DNA from: DAHUYF01 sp035945115
GTDB taxonomy: Bacteria > Pseudomonadota > Alphaproteobacteria > ATCC43930 > CGMCC-115725
Assembly (NCBI GenBank): GCA_035945115.1
Contig: DASZAN010000169.1
Coordinates: 1-64,000 of the forward strand
DNA: 64,000 nucleotides
Direction: 5' to 3'
Shown here: piece after piece, positions 20,698 to 29,041 of the stretch
Numbering within the stretch: position 1 is the stretch's first letter
How the letters are laid out: each line of letters opens with the position of its first letter
Translations under genes and position numbers: made by a program
Notes under the pieces: model-generated
Databases searched by the model: none
Told to the model about the DNA's origin: nothing
What the model saw: only the letters and a program-made list of their open reading frames with translations

Positions 20698-21056
20698 TGA
20701 TCCGTTTGCTGGGACTTTCCGCTTTCGCCCTCGTTCTCGCGCTCGGCCAAGCCGCCGCGCAAGGTGGGGGGGATGCCGTCTATGTCGTGACCCATGTCGA
20801 CTTTACGCCACCCAATGCCGCGCCAGGCGAGGCGGCGCTCAAAGCATTCGCCGCCGAGGCCGGCAAGGATGCGGTGCGCTATGAGGTGCTGCAGGAGCCG
20901 ACGCGCAAGAACCATTTCACGCTGGTGACCGTGTGGAAGGACCAGGCCGCCTTCGAGGCACACCTCTCCTCCCCCAAGACCCGCGAATTCCGCAACAAAA
21001 TCGATCCGCTCCTCGGCAGCCCCTTCGACGAGCGCCTCCACCGGCTCGATCAATGA
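20697..21056 (+). CDS. Exported ABM-family (antibiotic biosynthesis monooxygenase-like) protein
   Basis: A 119-residue protein with a signal peptide (LLGLSAFALVLALGQAAAQ). The mature part shows the dimeric alpha-beta barrel pattern: YVVTHVDFTPP, then YEVLQEPTRKNHFTLVTVWKD and the AFEAHLSSPKTREF helix. Family members are heme-degrading or quinol monooxygenases; the export signal is unusual and suggests periplasmic action. It is coupled by one-base overlap to the DoxX gene, which may share a quinone-related role. Confidence 0.8.
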   Translation: MIRLLGLSAFALVLALGQAAAQGGGDAVYVVTHVDFTPPNAAPGEAALKAFAAEAGKDAVRYEVLQEPTRKNHFTLVTVWKDQAAFEAHLSSPKTREFRNKIDPLLGSPFDERLHRLDQ

Positions 21057-21090
21057 GCGCCGTGCGTCCGGTCTACTGGCCTGATCGACT

Positions 21091-21211
21091 CCTCTCCGCC
21101 CCTGGGGGCGGAGAGGTTGGGTGAGGTGGGAACTCTCGGTCTATGCAGGGATCGCTACAGCAGCCCAACCACCCACCTCCTCTAACTCCTCCGCCCTGAA
21201 AGGCGGAGGAG
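21091..21211. repeat. Composite palindromic repeat abutting the degQ start
   Basis: Hairpin CCTCTCCGCC/GGCGGAGAGG (21091-21116) and a second hairpin CTCCTCCGCC/GGCGGAGGAG (21186-21211) are joined by roughly complementary GGTGGG and CCCACC-containing stretches. The second hairpin has the same arms as the element at 6122-6147. Its right arm GGAGGAGG lies 7-10 nt before the degQ ATG and doubles as the ribosome binding site. Confidence 0.8.
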
Positions 21212-21218
21212 GACAAAA

Positions 21219-22622
21219 ATGCGTTGGTTCTCTGCCTCATTGCTAATTGTCGCTCTCGCATTCCCAGCGGCGGCGCAGACGCGCGTGCCGCCGACGAGCC
21301 GCGAGCTCATTCATCTCTCCTTCGCACCAGTCGTGAAGAAAGCGGCGCCGACGGTGGTGAACGTGTTCTCGCGGCGCATCGTGCGCACCGCGCAGGGGCC
21401 CGCGGCGCTCTTCAACGATCCCTTCTTCCGGCGCTTCTTCGGCGATCAGTTTCCGTTGGGCGTGCCGCGCGAGCGCGTCGAGAATTCGCTCGGCTCGGGC
21501 GTCATCCTCGATCCCGGCGGGCTCGTCGTCACCAATCACCACGTCATCAAGGACGCGCAGGAAGTGCTTGTGGTGCTCGCCGATCGCCGCGAGTTCGAGG
21601 CGCACATTCTCCTCTCCGACGAGCGTGCCGACCTCGCCGTGCTCAAGATCGCGGCGCCGGACGAGAAGCTCCCGGCACTCGAGATTGGCGACAGCGATCA
21701 GCTCGAGGTGGGCGATCTCGTGCTGGCGATCGGCAATCCCTTCGGCGTCGGCCAGACCGTGACCAGCGGCATCGTCTCGGCGCTCGCGCGCACCATCGGC
21801 ACCAACGATTTTCGCTCCTTCATCCAGACCGACGCGGCGATCAATCCCGGTAATTCCGGCGGGCCGCTGGTCGATTTGGACGGCCGGCTCGTTGGCATCA
21901 ATACCGCGATCTTCTCGCAATCGGGGGGCTCGATCGGCATCGGCTTCGCGGTCCCCACCAATATGGTGCGCGTCGTCCTGCAAGCCGCGACGAACGGCGG
22001 CAAGGTGGTGCGGCCTTGGCTCGGCGCCTCGGCCCAAGGGGTCACCGCCGAAATCGCGCAATCGCTGGGCTTGCCGCGGCCCGAGGGCGTGCTCATCAAG
22101 GAGGTGACGCCGGGAAGCCCCGCCGCCGAGGCCGGCCTCCGCGTCGGCGACGTGGTGCTGCAGGTGGACGGCCACGCCGTCGAGGACCCGGAAGGCTTGC
22201 GCTTCCGCATCGCCACGCACGCGGCCAATTCGAGCGCGCAATTGACGCTCTGGCGCGACGGCTCGCTCCGCGAGGGAACGGCGGCCCTGACGACGCCGCC
22301 GGAGCAGCCGCCGCGCGACGTCACGACGATGAACGGCCGCAATCCGCTCGCCGGCGCGACGCTCGCCAACCTCAACCCCGCCTTGGCGGACGAGGTCGGG
22401 CTCGAGGGCTCGCAAAAGGGCGTCATCGTCACCAAGCTCGCCGACGGCAGCATCGCCCAGCAGCTAGGCATCGCACCCGGCGACATCGTGGTGAGCCTCA
22501 ACAAGCGGCCGGTCGAGAGCGTGAGCCAGCTGAAGCAGGTCCTCGGCACCACGCCGGCGCCCTGGGTGTTGACGGTCAAGCGCGACGGCAAGCTCCTGAG
22601 CACGCCGCCGCTTCGTGGGTGA
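21219..22622 (+). CDS. degQ: Do/DegQ-type periplasmic serine endoprotease
   Basis: A 467-residue HtrA-family protease. The signal peptide is at residues 1-19 (AFPAAAQ cleavage). The trypsin-like domain has His108 (TNHHVI), Asp138 (RADLAVLKI) and Ser213 (GNSGGPLVD), followed by two PDZ domains (about 275-365 and 375-465; VKEV-like peptide loop LIKEVTPGSPAAEAGL and a second VTKLADGSIAQQLG). It degrades or refolds damaged envelope proteins. The ATG is preceded by a strong GGAGGAGG that belongs to a palindromic repeat. It lies one base before rarA. Confidence 0.93.
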   Translation: MRWFSASLLIVALAFPAAAQTRVPPTSRELIHLSFAPVVKKAAPTVVNVFSRRIVRTAQGPAALFNDPFFRRFFGDQFPLGVPRERVENSLGSGVILDPGGLVVTNHHVIKDAQEVLVVLADRREFEAHILLSDERADLAVLKIAAPDEKLPALEIGDSDQLEVGDLVLAIGNPFGVGQTVTSGIVSALARTIGTNDFRSFIQTDAAINPGNSGGPLVDLDGRLVGINTAIFSQSGGSIGIGFAVPTNMVRVVLQAATNGGKVVRPWLGASAQGVTAEIAQSLGLPRPEGVLIKEVTPGSPAAEAGLRVGDVVLQVDGHAVEDPEGLRFRIATHAANSSAQLTLWRDGSLREGTAALTTPPEQPPRDVTTMNGRNPLAGATLANLNPALADEVGLEGSQKGVIVTKLADGSIAQQLGIAPGDIVVSLNKRPVESVSQLKQVLGTTPAPWVLTVKRDGKLLSTPPLRG

Positions 22623-22623
22623 G

Positions 22624-23910
22624 ATGAGCCTCTTCGAAAGCCAAGCCCCCCGCCCACTCGCCGACAAGCTGCGCCCCAAGACGCTGGCGGAAGTCGTCGG
22701 ACAGGATCATCTCCTCAATCCGCAAGCCGCGATCGGCCGCATGGTGGCGGCGCATCGGCTCGCCTCGATGGTGCTGTGGGGACCGCCCGGCTGCGGCAAG
22801 ACGACGATCGCGCGGCTCCTCGCCGAGGCGACCTCTCTCCATTTCGAGGCGATCTCGGCGGTGTTCTCCGGCGTCGCCGATCTCCGCAAAGTGTTCGACG
22901 CCGCGAAGAAACGGCGGCTCGGCGGCCAGGGCACGCTGCTCTTCGTCGACGAGATCCACCGCTTCAACCGCGCGCAGCAAGATGGATTCCTTCCCTATGT
23001 GGAAGACGGCACCGTCATTCTCGTCGGCGCCACGACGGAGAACCCGTCCTTCGAATTGAACGGCGCGCTCTTGTCGCGCTGCCAGGTGTTCGTGCTGCAC
23101 CGCCTCGACGACGGAGCACTCGAGACGCTGCTTTCCCGCGCGGAAGTGGCGCTCGATCGCGCGCTCCCGCTCGACGACGGCGCGCGGCAGGCATTGAAGG
23201 CGATGGCCGACGGCGATGGGCGTTTTCTTCTGAACCTCGCCGAAGAGCTGGCGCAGCTCCCGGCGGCCAGCGTGCTCGACAGCGCCGAGCTCGCCGCCAC
23301 CCTGCAGAAGCGCGCGCCGCTCTACGACAAGGCGCAGGAAGGCCACTACAACCTCATCAGCGCGCTGCACAAATCGGTGCGCGGCTCCGACGTGGACGCG
23401 GCACTCTATTGGCTCGCGCGCATGCTGGCGGGCGGCGAGCATCCCGAGTACATCGCGCGCCGGGTCGTGCGCATGGCGGTCGAAGATATCGGCCTCGCCG
23501 ACCCGGAAGGACTAGTGCAGGCGATCGCGGCGTGGCAGGCCTATGAGCGCCTGGGCTCGCCCGAGGGCGAGCTCGCCATCGCACAAGCGGTCATCTATCT
23601 CGCGACCGCGCCCAAATCGGTCGCCGCCTACAAAGCCTTCGGCGCGGCGCGCGAGGCGGCGAGAGAGAGCGGCTCGCTGACGCCGCCGATGCACAGCCTC
23701 AACGCGCCGACACGGCTCATGCAGCAGCTCGGCTACGGCAAGGATTACGTTTACGATCCTGACACCGACGAAGGCTTTTCCGGTCTCAATTATTTTCCCG
23801 ACGAACTGCCGCGCCGGCGCTTCTATCGGCCGATCGAGCGCGGCTTCGAGCGCGAGATCAAGAAACGGCTCGAGTACTGGGAGAAGCTTCGCCAGCGCAA
23901 ATCCGATTGA
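22624..23910 (+). CDS. rarA: Replication-associated recombination protein A (AAA+ ATPase)
   Basis: A 428-residue AAA+ ATPase of the RarA/MgsA family acting at stalled replication forks. The start MSLFESQAPRPLADKLRPKT is typical. Walker A GPPGCGKTTIAR, Walker B LLFVDEIHRFNRAQQD, and the sensor segment VGATTENPSFELNGALLSRC are all visible, followed by the tetramerisation region ending with PDELPRRRFYRP. A GTG at 22615 is possible but would overlap degQ; the ATG at 22624 starts one base after its stop. Confidence 0.95.
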   Translation: MSLFESQAPRPLADKLRPKTLAEVVGQDHLLNPQAAIGRMVAAHRLASMVLWGPPGCGKTTIARLLAEATSLHFEAISAVFSGVADLRKVFDAAKKRRLGGQGTLLFVDEIHRFNRAQQDGFLPYVEDGTVILVGATTENPSFELNGALLSRCQVFVLHRLDDGALETLLSRAEVALDRALPLDDGARQALKAMADGDGRFLLNLAEELAQLPAASVLDSAELAATLQKRAPLYDKAQEGHYNLISALHKSVRGSDVDAALYWLARMLAGGEHPEYIARRVVRMAVEDIGLADPEGLVQAIAAWQAYERLGSPEGELAIAQAVIYLATAPKSVAAYKAFGAAREAARESGSLTPPMHSLNAPTRLMQQLGYGKDYVYDPDTDEGFSGLNYFPDELPRRRFYRPIERGFEREIKKRLEYWEKLRQRKSD

Positions 23911-23974
23911 GGGGCGCGGCGCGAGCCGCTTATTGCCACAACGTTCGTTGCCGGCCCTCTTATAGTTTCGGGCA

Positions 23975-24229
23975 ATGGATGAACTTCAACAGGTGCATAG
24001 CGTCGCGGCGTTGCTCGTCGAGAAGCACGGCGTGCGCGCGGTCGCCGTGGCCGAGCATCGCGGCGGCGGCGGATCTGCTCAGGGGCGAGACCGGGGAGAA
24101 TTAGAACTCCTCCGACCTAAAGGGCGGATGAGGACTCGTCCAGAACTATCGATGGAAACGGCGCATTCGCGTCAGCGCCGCGGTTTCTCAACCAGCCGTT
24201 CCATGGCGCGCGCCATCTTCTCGCAGTAG
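23975..24229 (+). pseudogene. Fragment of a small conserved-type ORF running into a repeat
   Basis: The frame begins MDELQQVHSVAALLVEKHGVRAVAVAEHR, which looks like the N-terminus of a small helical protein of about 60 residues, then changes to low-complexity Gly/Arg-rich sequence and continues through a palindromic repeat. The continuation AADLLRGETGEN is found in another frame (ending near 24104), which suggests a frameshift. Probably a decayed small gene; the family is unknown to me. Confidence 0.35.
24107..24133. repeat. Degraded copy of the CTCCTCCGCC palindromic repeat
   Basis: CTCCTCCGAC followed by AAAGGGCGGATGAGG; it is recognisable as the element at 6122-6147 and 21186-21211 with mismatched arms. 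It lies in the tail of the broken small ORF. Confidence 0.55.
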
Positions 24230-24333
24230 GCCGCGAGCTCAATGAGGAGATCGCGGCGCGCGGGGTCGTCGGCGGTTTCCGTCTTGTGGCGGTACTCGCA
24301 GGCCATGCCGCGCATGACGTCGTGATCGGCCAT
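24172..24333 (-). CDS. Small hypothetical protein, 53 residues
   Basis: A short charged protein beginning MADHDVMRGMACEYRHKTET; the rest is a helix (LLIELAAYCEKMARAMERL). GGAGGAG lies at good spacing upstream of the ATG at 24333, which supports translation from here rather than from the longer frame that starts inside serA. No signal peptide. Similar tiny helical proteins (RxxA-type, with a conserved Tyr/Cys) are common in alphaproteobacteria without known function. Confidence 0.55.
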   Translation of the reverse strand: MADHDVMRGMACEYRHKTETADDPARRDLLIELAAYCEKMARAMERLVEKPRR

Positions 24334-24469
24334 CGGCTCTCCTCCGATACTGAGCGTATGGAGCGTATGGCGAAGGAGTTGCACCGCTATTACAGGCTTG
24401 CGCGTCGCCGCAGCTAAGCTTGCGCCGACACGGGCGCGTGTTAACCGTTCTTTTATGAGCGGCAGAGCG

Positions 24470-26044
24470 TCAGAATCCGAGCGCGCGCGCCTGAATGACG
24501 TTGGGAATGGTGCGCACGCATTCAAGGATGTCGTCGGAGAGCGGCTGGTCCACCTGGATGAGGCAGACCGCGTCCTCGCCGGGCTCGGTGCGGCCAAGGT
24601 GGAATGTCGCGATGTTGATGCCGGCATCGCCCAAGGTACGGCCGAGATTGCCGATGAAGCCCGGCTTGTCGCGATTGCGCACGAAGAGCATGTGCTCGCC
24701 CAGCTCGGCCTCCATGGCGATGCCCTCGATCTCGACGATGCGCGGCCGCGCGCCGAAGAGTGTGCCCGCCAGCGTGCGCTTGTGGCGCTCGGTCGAAACG
24801 CTCACACGGATGAGCGTGTGATAATTCGCGAGCTCGGCGACGCGCGTTTCGCTGACGCGGATGTTGCGCTCGCGGCAGATGACGGGCGCGTTCACCATAT
24901 TCACGGTGTCGAGCTGCGGCGCGAGAATCGCCGTGAGGATCACCGCGGTGAGCGGCTTCACGTTGAGCTCGGCGGCGTGGCCTTCATAGGAAATCTCGAC
25001 GCTCTGCAGCTCGTATGTCGTGAGCTGGCCGGCAAATCCGCCGAGCTGTTCGGCGAGCTTCATATAAGGCTTGAGCCGCACCGCTTCCTCGGCCGAGAGC
25101 GAGGGCATGTTGAGCGCGTTCACCACCGCGCCAGTGGTGAGATAGTCGGACATCTGCTCGGCGATCTGCAGCGCGACGTTCTCCTGCGCTTCCGTGGTGG
25201 CGGCGCCCAGATGCGGCGTTGCAATCACGTCGTCGCGGCCGAAGAACGGGCTCTCGCGCGCGGGCTCGACGGGAAAGACGTCGATCGCCGCGCCCGCCAC
25301 GTGACCCTCATCGAGCGCCGCCCGCAAATCCTCCTCGACGATGAGGCCGCCACGGGCGCAATTGATGAGGCGAACACCTTTTTTCATGCGCGCGATCGCC
25401 TTGGCGTCGATGATATTGCGCGTGGCGTCGGTCAAGGGCGTGTGCAGCGTGATGAAGTCGGCGCGGGCGAAGAGATCGGCGAGCTCCACCTTCTCGACGC
25501 CGAGCGCCACCGCGCGTTCGGCCGAGAGGAAGGGATCGTAGGCGAGCACCTTCATCTTGAGGCCGATGGCGCGCTCGGCGACGATCGAGCCGACATTGCC
25601 GCAGCCGATGACGCCGAGCAGCTTGCTGGTGAGCTCGACGCCCATGAAGCGCGACTTCTCCCATTTGCCGGCTTGCGTCGAGCGGTCGGCGGAGGGAATC
25701 TGCCGCGCCAGCGCGAACATGAGGGCGATCGCGTGCTCCGCCGTGGTGATGGAATTGCCGGAGGGCGTGTTCATCACGACGATGCCGCGTTGCGTCGCCG
25801 CCGGCACGTCGATGTTGTCGACGCCGATGCCGGCGCGGCCGATTACTTTGAGGTTGGTGGCGCGCTCCAGCACCGCTTTCGTCACCTTTGTGGCGGAGCG
25901 GACGGCAAGGCCGTCGTATTTGCCGATGATCTTCTTGAGCTCGTCGGGCGGCAACCCCGTCAGCACGTCGGCATCGACACCGCGTTCGGCGAAAATCTCG
26001 ACGGCGCGCGGCGAAAGATCGTCGGAAATGAGCACTCTCGGCAT
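24470..26044 (-). CDS. serA: D-3-phosphoglycerate dehydrogenase
   Basis: A 524-residue NAD enzyme for the first step of serine synthesis. MPRVLISDDLSPRAVEIF opens the substrate domain; GVIGCGNVGSIVA is the NAD loop; Arg, Glu and His of the catalytic triad lie in NCARGGLIVEE, the following helix and TPHLGAATTEAQ. After about residue 315 comes the allosteric substrate-binding domain, then the C-terminal ACT domain (FVRNRDKPGFIGNLGRTLGD). The open frame extends to 26455, but the family start is at 26044. serC lies just upstream in the same direction (26-nt gap). Confidence 0.95.
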   Translation of the reverse strand: MPRVLISDDLSPRAVEIFAERGVDADVLTGLPPDELKKIIGKYDGLAVRSATKVTKAVLERATNLKVIGRAGIGVDNIDVPAATQRGIVVMNTPSGNSITTAEHAIALMFALARQIPSADRSTQAGKWEKSRFMGVELTSKLLGVIGCGNVGSIVAERAIGLKMKVLAYDPFLSAERAVALGVEKVELADLFARADFITLHTPLTDATRNIIDAKAIARMKKGVRLINCARGGLIVEEDLRAALDEGHVAGAAIDVFPVEPARESPFFGRDDVIATPHLGAATTEAQENVALQIAEQMSDYLTTGAVVNALNMPSLSAEEAVRLKPYMKLAEQLGGFAGQLTTYELQSVEISYEGHAAELNVKPLTAVILTAILAPQLDTVNMVNAPVICRERNIRVSETRVAELANYHTLIRVSVSTERHKRTLAGTLFGARPRIVEIEGIAMEAELGEHMLFVRNRDKPGFIGNLGRTLGDAGINIATFHLGRTEPGEDAVCLIQVDQPLSDDILECVRTIPNVIQARALGF

Positions 26045-26070
26045 GGCGGGATCCGGGATGAAAGCGGCGG

Positions 26071-27228
26071 TCAGGCGGCGGCGGCTTGGCGCAGCTCGCC
26101 GTAGGCCCAATCGAGCCACGGCAAGAGCGCCTCGACATCGCTCCGCTCGACGGTGGAGCCGCACCAGAGGCGCAACCCCGGCGGCGCGTCGCGGTGTCCC
26201 GCGATGTCGTAGGCGACGCCTTCGGCGTCGAGGAGCGCCTCGAGCCGCTTGACGAAAGCGCGCTGCGCGTCGGGCGCCAAGCGCACGAACCAGTCGTCGA
26301 CGAGCTTCAGGCAGACCGAGGTCCATGAGCGCGACCCCGCGTCGGGTGCCAGGAAATCGATCCAGGGCGCGCGCTCCACCCACGCGGCGACAGCGGCGAG
26401 ATTGGCTTTGGCGCGCGCTACCAGCGCCGGGCCGCCACCCACCGACTCCGCCCATTTGAGGCCGTCGATCGCATCCTCCACCGCCAGCAACGACGGCGTG
26501 TTGATGGTCTCACCTTGAAAGATCGCCTCGTTGAACTTGCCTTTGCTGGTGAGGCGGAAAATCTTCGGCAGCGGCCAGGGCGGCACATAACTCTCGAGTC
26601 GGGCGACGGCGCGCGGGCTGAGCGCGAGCATGCCATGTGCCGCCTCGCCGCCTAGCGCCTTTTGCCAGGACCAGGTGACGACATCGAGCTTCTCCCAGGG
26701 CAGCGCCATGGCAAAAGCGGCCGACGTGGCATCGCAGATGGTGAGCCCCTGCCGGTCGGCGGCGATCCACTCGCCATCGGGGACGCAGACGCCGGCGGTG
26801 GTGCCGTTCCAGGCGAAGACCACGTCGCGAGCGCCATCAACCGCCGCCAAGTCCGGGAGCTCGCCATAAGGCGCGCGCAAGATCCGGACATCCGCGAGCT
26901 TCAACTGCTTCGCCACATCGGTCGCCCAGCCTTCGCCGAAGCTTTCCCAGGCCAGCACGTCGATGCCGCGCGCCCCCAAGAGCGACCAGAGCGCCATTTC
27001 GACGGCGCCGGTATCGGAGGCGGGCACGATGCCCAATCGGTAATCGGCGGGAATGCCCAGCACCTTGCGCGAGCGCTCCGCCACCTCATTGAGCTTCGCC
27101 CGGCCGGGCTTTGCACGGTGCGAGCGGCCAAGCAGCGCGCCCTCGAGCGCCTTCAGCGTCCAGCCGGGACGCTTCGCGCAAGGGCCGGAGGAAAAACAGG
27201 GATTTTTCGGCCGGACGGGCGGCTTCAT
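26071..27228 (-). CDS. serC: Phosphoserine aminotransferase
   Basis: A 385-residue PLP enzyme of the alphaproteobacterial/archaeal-type SerC group (start MKPPVRPKNPCFSSGPCAKRPGW). The PLP-binding Lys is in TWSWQKALGGEAAHG, and ICDATSAAFAM contributes the cofactor Asp. It converts 3-phosphohydroxypyruvate to phosphoserine, the step after SerA, whose gene is adjacent downstream. The ATG at 27228 is preceded by GGAAGGA; an earlier ATG at 27288 lacks family similarity. No serB is in the window. Confidence 0.94.
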   Translation of the reverse strand: MKPPVRPKNPCFSSGPCAKRPGWTLKALEGALLGRSHRAKPGRAKLNEVAERSRKVLGIPADYRLGIVPASDTGAVEMALWSLLGARGIDVLAWESFGEGWATDVAKQLKLADVRILRAPYGELPDLAAVDGARDVVFAWNGTTAGVCVPDGEWIAADRQGLTICDATSAAFAMALPWEKLDVVTWSWQKALGGEAAHGMLALSPRAVARLESYVPPWPLPKIFRLTSKGKFNEAIFQGETINTPSLLAVEDAIDGLKWAESVGGGPALVARAKANLAAVAAWVERAPWIDFLAPDAGSRSWTSVCLKLVDDWFVRLAPDAQRAFVKRLEALLDAEGVAYDIAGHRDAPPGLRLWCGSTVERSDVEALLPWLDWAYGELRQAAAA

Positions 27229-27470
27229 GAGGCTATTCCTTCCAGAATAGATGCGACCCGTTGGGGGGCCGTGTCCCGCCGGCGACACTAGAGATGCTGC
27301 AGCGCAGCGTCAATCGCTTCCTTCCCTGGCGCGTAGCATTGGCGGCGAATTTTCCGCATTAACCCTTGCCTCGGGACACGGGCGTGGCAGATTTGGGATA
27401 GCGCCCTATTCTCCGGACGCGAATCCGGCGGCTATGCTATAAGCCAGAAATTGAACCTTGGGGGGAGTCG
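27229..27470. promoter_or_regulatory. Divergent intergenic region between serC and the TRAP operon
   Basis: This 242-bp region has no gene. Near the TRAP side a 5-bp-arm hairpin CCGGA/TCCGG (27413-27428) precedes a TATGCTATAA box at 27433-27442, which may be a -10 region, followed by the purine-rich GGGGGGAG ribosome site of dctP. The serC side carries its GGAAGGA site. The -35 element is not clear. Confidence 0.35.
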
Positions 27471-28499
27471 ATGAGATCATCGCGGCGGGATGTTTTGCGC
27501 GGCATGGCTGCGGGCACGGCGACGGTTATCGCCGCCCCCTATGTCGCCCACGCGGCAAGCAAGATCCTGAAGATCAGCCACCAATTTCCCGGCGGCACCG
27601 TCGACAGCGGCGACTTCCGCGACCGCCTCTGCCGCAAGTTCGCCGCCGAGGTCGAGCGGCGCACCAATGGCGAGCTTCGCTTCGACATTTATCCCGGCTC
27701 CTCCTTGATGAAGACGGTGGCGCAATTCTCGGCCCTGCGCAAAGGCGCGCTCGATCTCAGCCTTTATCCGCTCGCCTATGCCGGCGGCGAAGTGCCCGAG
27801 GTCAATATCGGCCTCATGCCCTGTCTCGTCACCACCTACGAGCAGGGGCTCGGGTGGAAGCACGCGCCGATCGGCGAAGCGCTGTTGACGGCGCTCGAGA
27901 AAAAGGGCGTCAAGCTCATCACCTGGATTTGGCAGGCGGGTGGGATCGCCTCGCGAACCGATCCGGTCATCGTTCCCAAGGATGTCAAGGGAAAGAAGAT
28001 CCGCGGCGGCAGCCGCGAGATGGACCTGATGCTCAAGGAGGCGGGCGGCATCATTTCCAGCGTGCCGTCGAACGAAATCTATCCGGCGATGCAGACCGGC
28101 TCGCTCGATGCCGCCGTCACCTCGTCGACGAGCCTGATCAGCTTCCGGCTCGAGGAAATCTCGAAGAGCGTCACCGCCGGCCGGCGCGGCAGCTTCTGGT
28201 TCATGCTCGAGCCGCTACTGATCTCGATGGATGTCTTCAATTCGCTCACGGTCGATCAGCGCCGCGCGGTGACGACGGTTGCCGCGAGTCTCGAAGGTTT
28301 CGCGCTCGAAGCTGCGAAGCAAGACGATGTCGAACTCGCCACCGTCTACGAGAAGGCGAAGGCGCGAGTCGCGGATTTCACGCCCGCCGCACTTGATCAA
28401 TGGCGGGAGATCGCGCAGCAGACAGCGTGGAAGGATTTTGCGGCGCGCAGCGCCGATTGCGCGCATCTGCTCGAACTCGCCCAAGCCGTCACGGCGTGA
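27471..28499 (+). CDS. dctP: TRAP transporter substrate-binding protein (DctP)
   Basis: A 342-residue periplasmic binding protein. The Tat-type signal peptide SSRRDVLRGMAAGTATVIA ends at AHAA. The DctP core appears as FDIYPGSSLMKTVAQFSALRKGALDLSL and the hinge segment PKDVKGKKIRGGSREMDLMLKEAGG, followed by SSVPSNEIYPAMQTGSLDA. The ligand is unknown, probably a carboxylate. The gene heads a compact dctPQM operon: its stop overlaps the GTG of dctQ. Confidence 0.9.
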   Translation: MRSSRRDVLRGMAAGTATVIAAPYVAHAASKILKISHQFPGGTVDSGDFRDRLCRKFAAEVERRTNGELRFDIYPGSSLMKTVAQFSALRKGALDLSLYPLAYAGGEVPEVNIGLMPCLVTTYEQGLGWKHAPIGEALLTALEKKGVKLITWIWQAGGIASRTDPVIVPKDVKGKKIRGGSREMDLMLKEAGGIISSVPSNEIYPAMQTGSLDAAVTSSTSLISFRLEEISKSVTAGRRGSFWFMLEPLLISMDVFNSLTVDQRRAVTTVAASLEGFALEAAKQDDVELATVYEKAKARVADFTPAALDQWREIAQQTAWKDFAARSADCAHLLELAQAVTA

Positions 28500-29041
28500 G
28501 CGCGAGCCTCGAGCTCGATCAGTCGCCGCCGGCCGATCTTCCCGTCTCGGGCGTGCTCGGGACGGCGCAGCGACTGCTCGATCGGCTGAACGCTCTGTTG
28601 ATGGCAGTGAGTGCGCTTGCCGCCGCCGCGGCCGGCGGGGTTCTCACTTGGGAAGTGGCCGGGCGGTACTTTTTCAAGATACCGAGCGATTGGCAGGACG
28701 AGCTCTCGATTTTCTTGCTGGTGGGCGCGACCTTTCTGTCCGCGGGGTGGATCCAGGCGCGGCGAGGCCATGTCGGCATCGACGCGCTGCAGCACATCCT
28801 GCCGTCGGCGGCTGAGCGCGCCCGGCGCATTCTCGCCGATGTCGTCTCACTGGCGTTCTGCGGTTTCTTTTGTTGGCGCTGCTGGGCGTTGCTGTGGGAG
28901 GCCTGGGAAGACGGACAGACCACCGACTCCGCCTGGGGACCGCCGCTCTCGATTCCCTACGGACTGATGGCGTTCGGCATGAGCGTCCTCGTCTTGCAGC
29001 TCGCGCTTCAAGTTCTGGCGCCCTTCAGCCGCCGCCGATGA
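28496..29041 (+). CDS. dctQ: TRAP transporter small permease (DctQ)
   Basis: A 181-residue inner-membrane protein with four transmembrane segments (ALLMAVSALAAAAAGGVLTW, ELSIFLLVGATFLSAGWIQ, ILADVVSLAFCGFFCW, PYGLMAFGMSVLVLQLAL). The conserved WQDELSIFLLV and RGHVGIDAL elements mark the family. The GTG at 28496 overlaps the dctP stop (GTGA), and its own TGA overlaps the dctM ATG, so expression is coupled. Confidence 0.88.
   Translation: MSASLELDQSPPADLPVSGVLGTAQRLLDRLNALLMAVSALAAAAAGGVLTWEVAGRYFFKIPSDWQDELSIFLLVGATFLSAGWIQARRGHVGIDALQHILPSAAERARRILADVVSLAFCGFFCWRCWALLWEAWEDGQTTDSAWGPPLSIPYGLMAFGMSVLVLQLALQVLAPFSRRR

Noticed and set aside
26045..26455. N-terminal extension of SerA
   Set aside because: The extension is a shadow of serC; the family start is MPRVLISDD at 26044.
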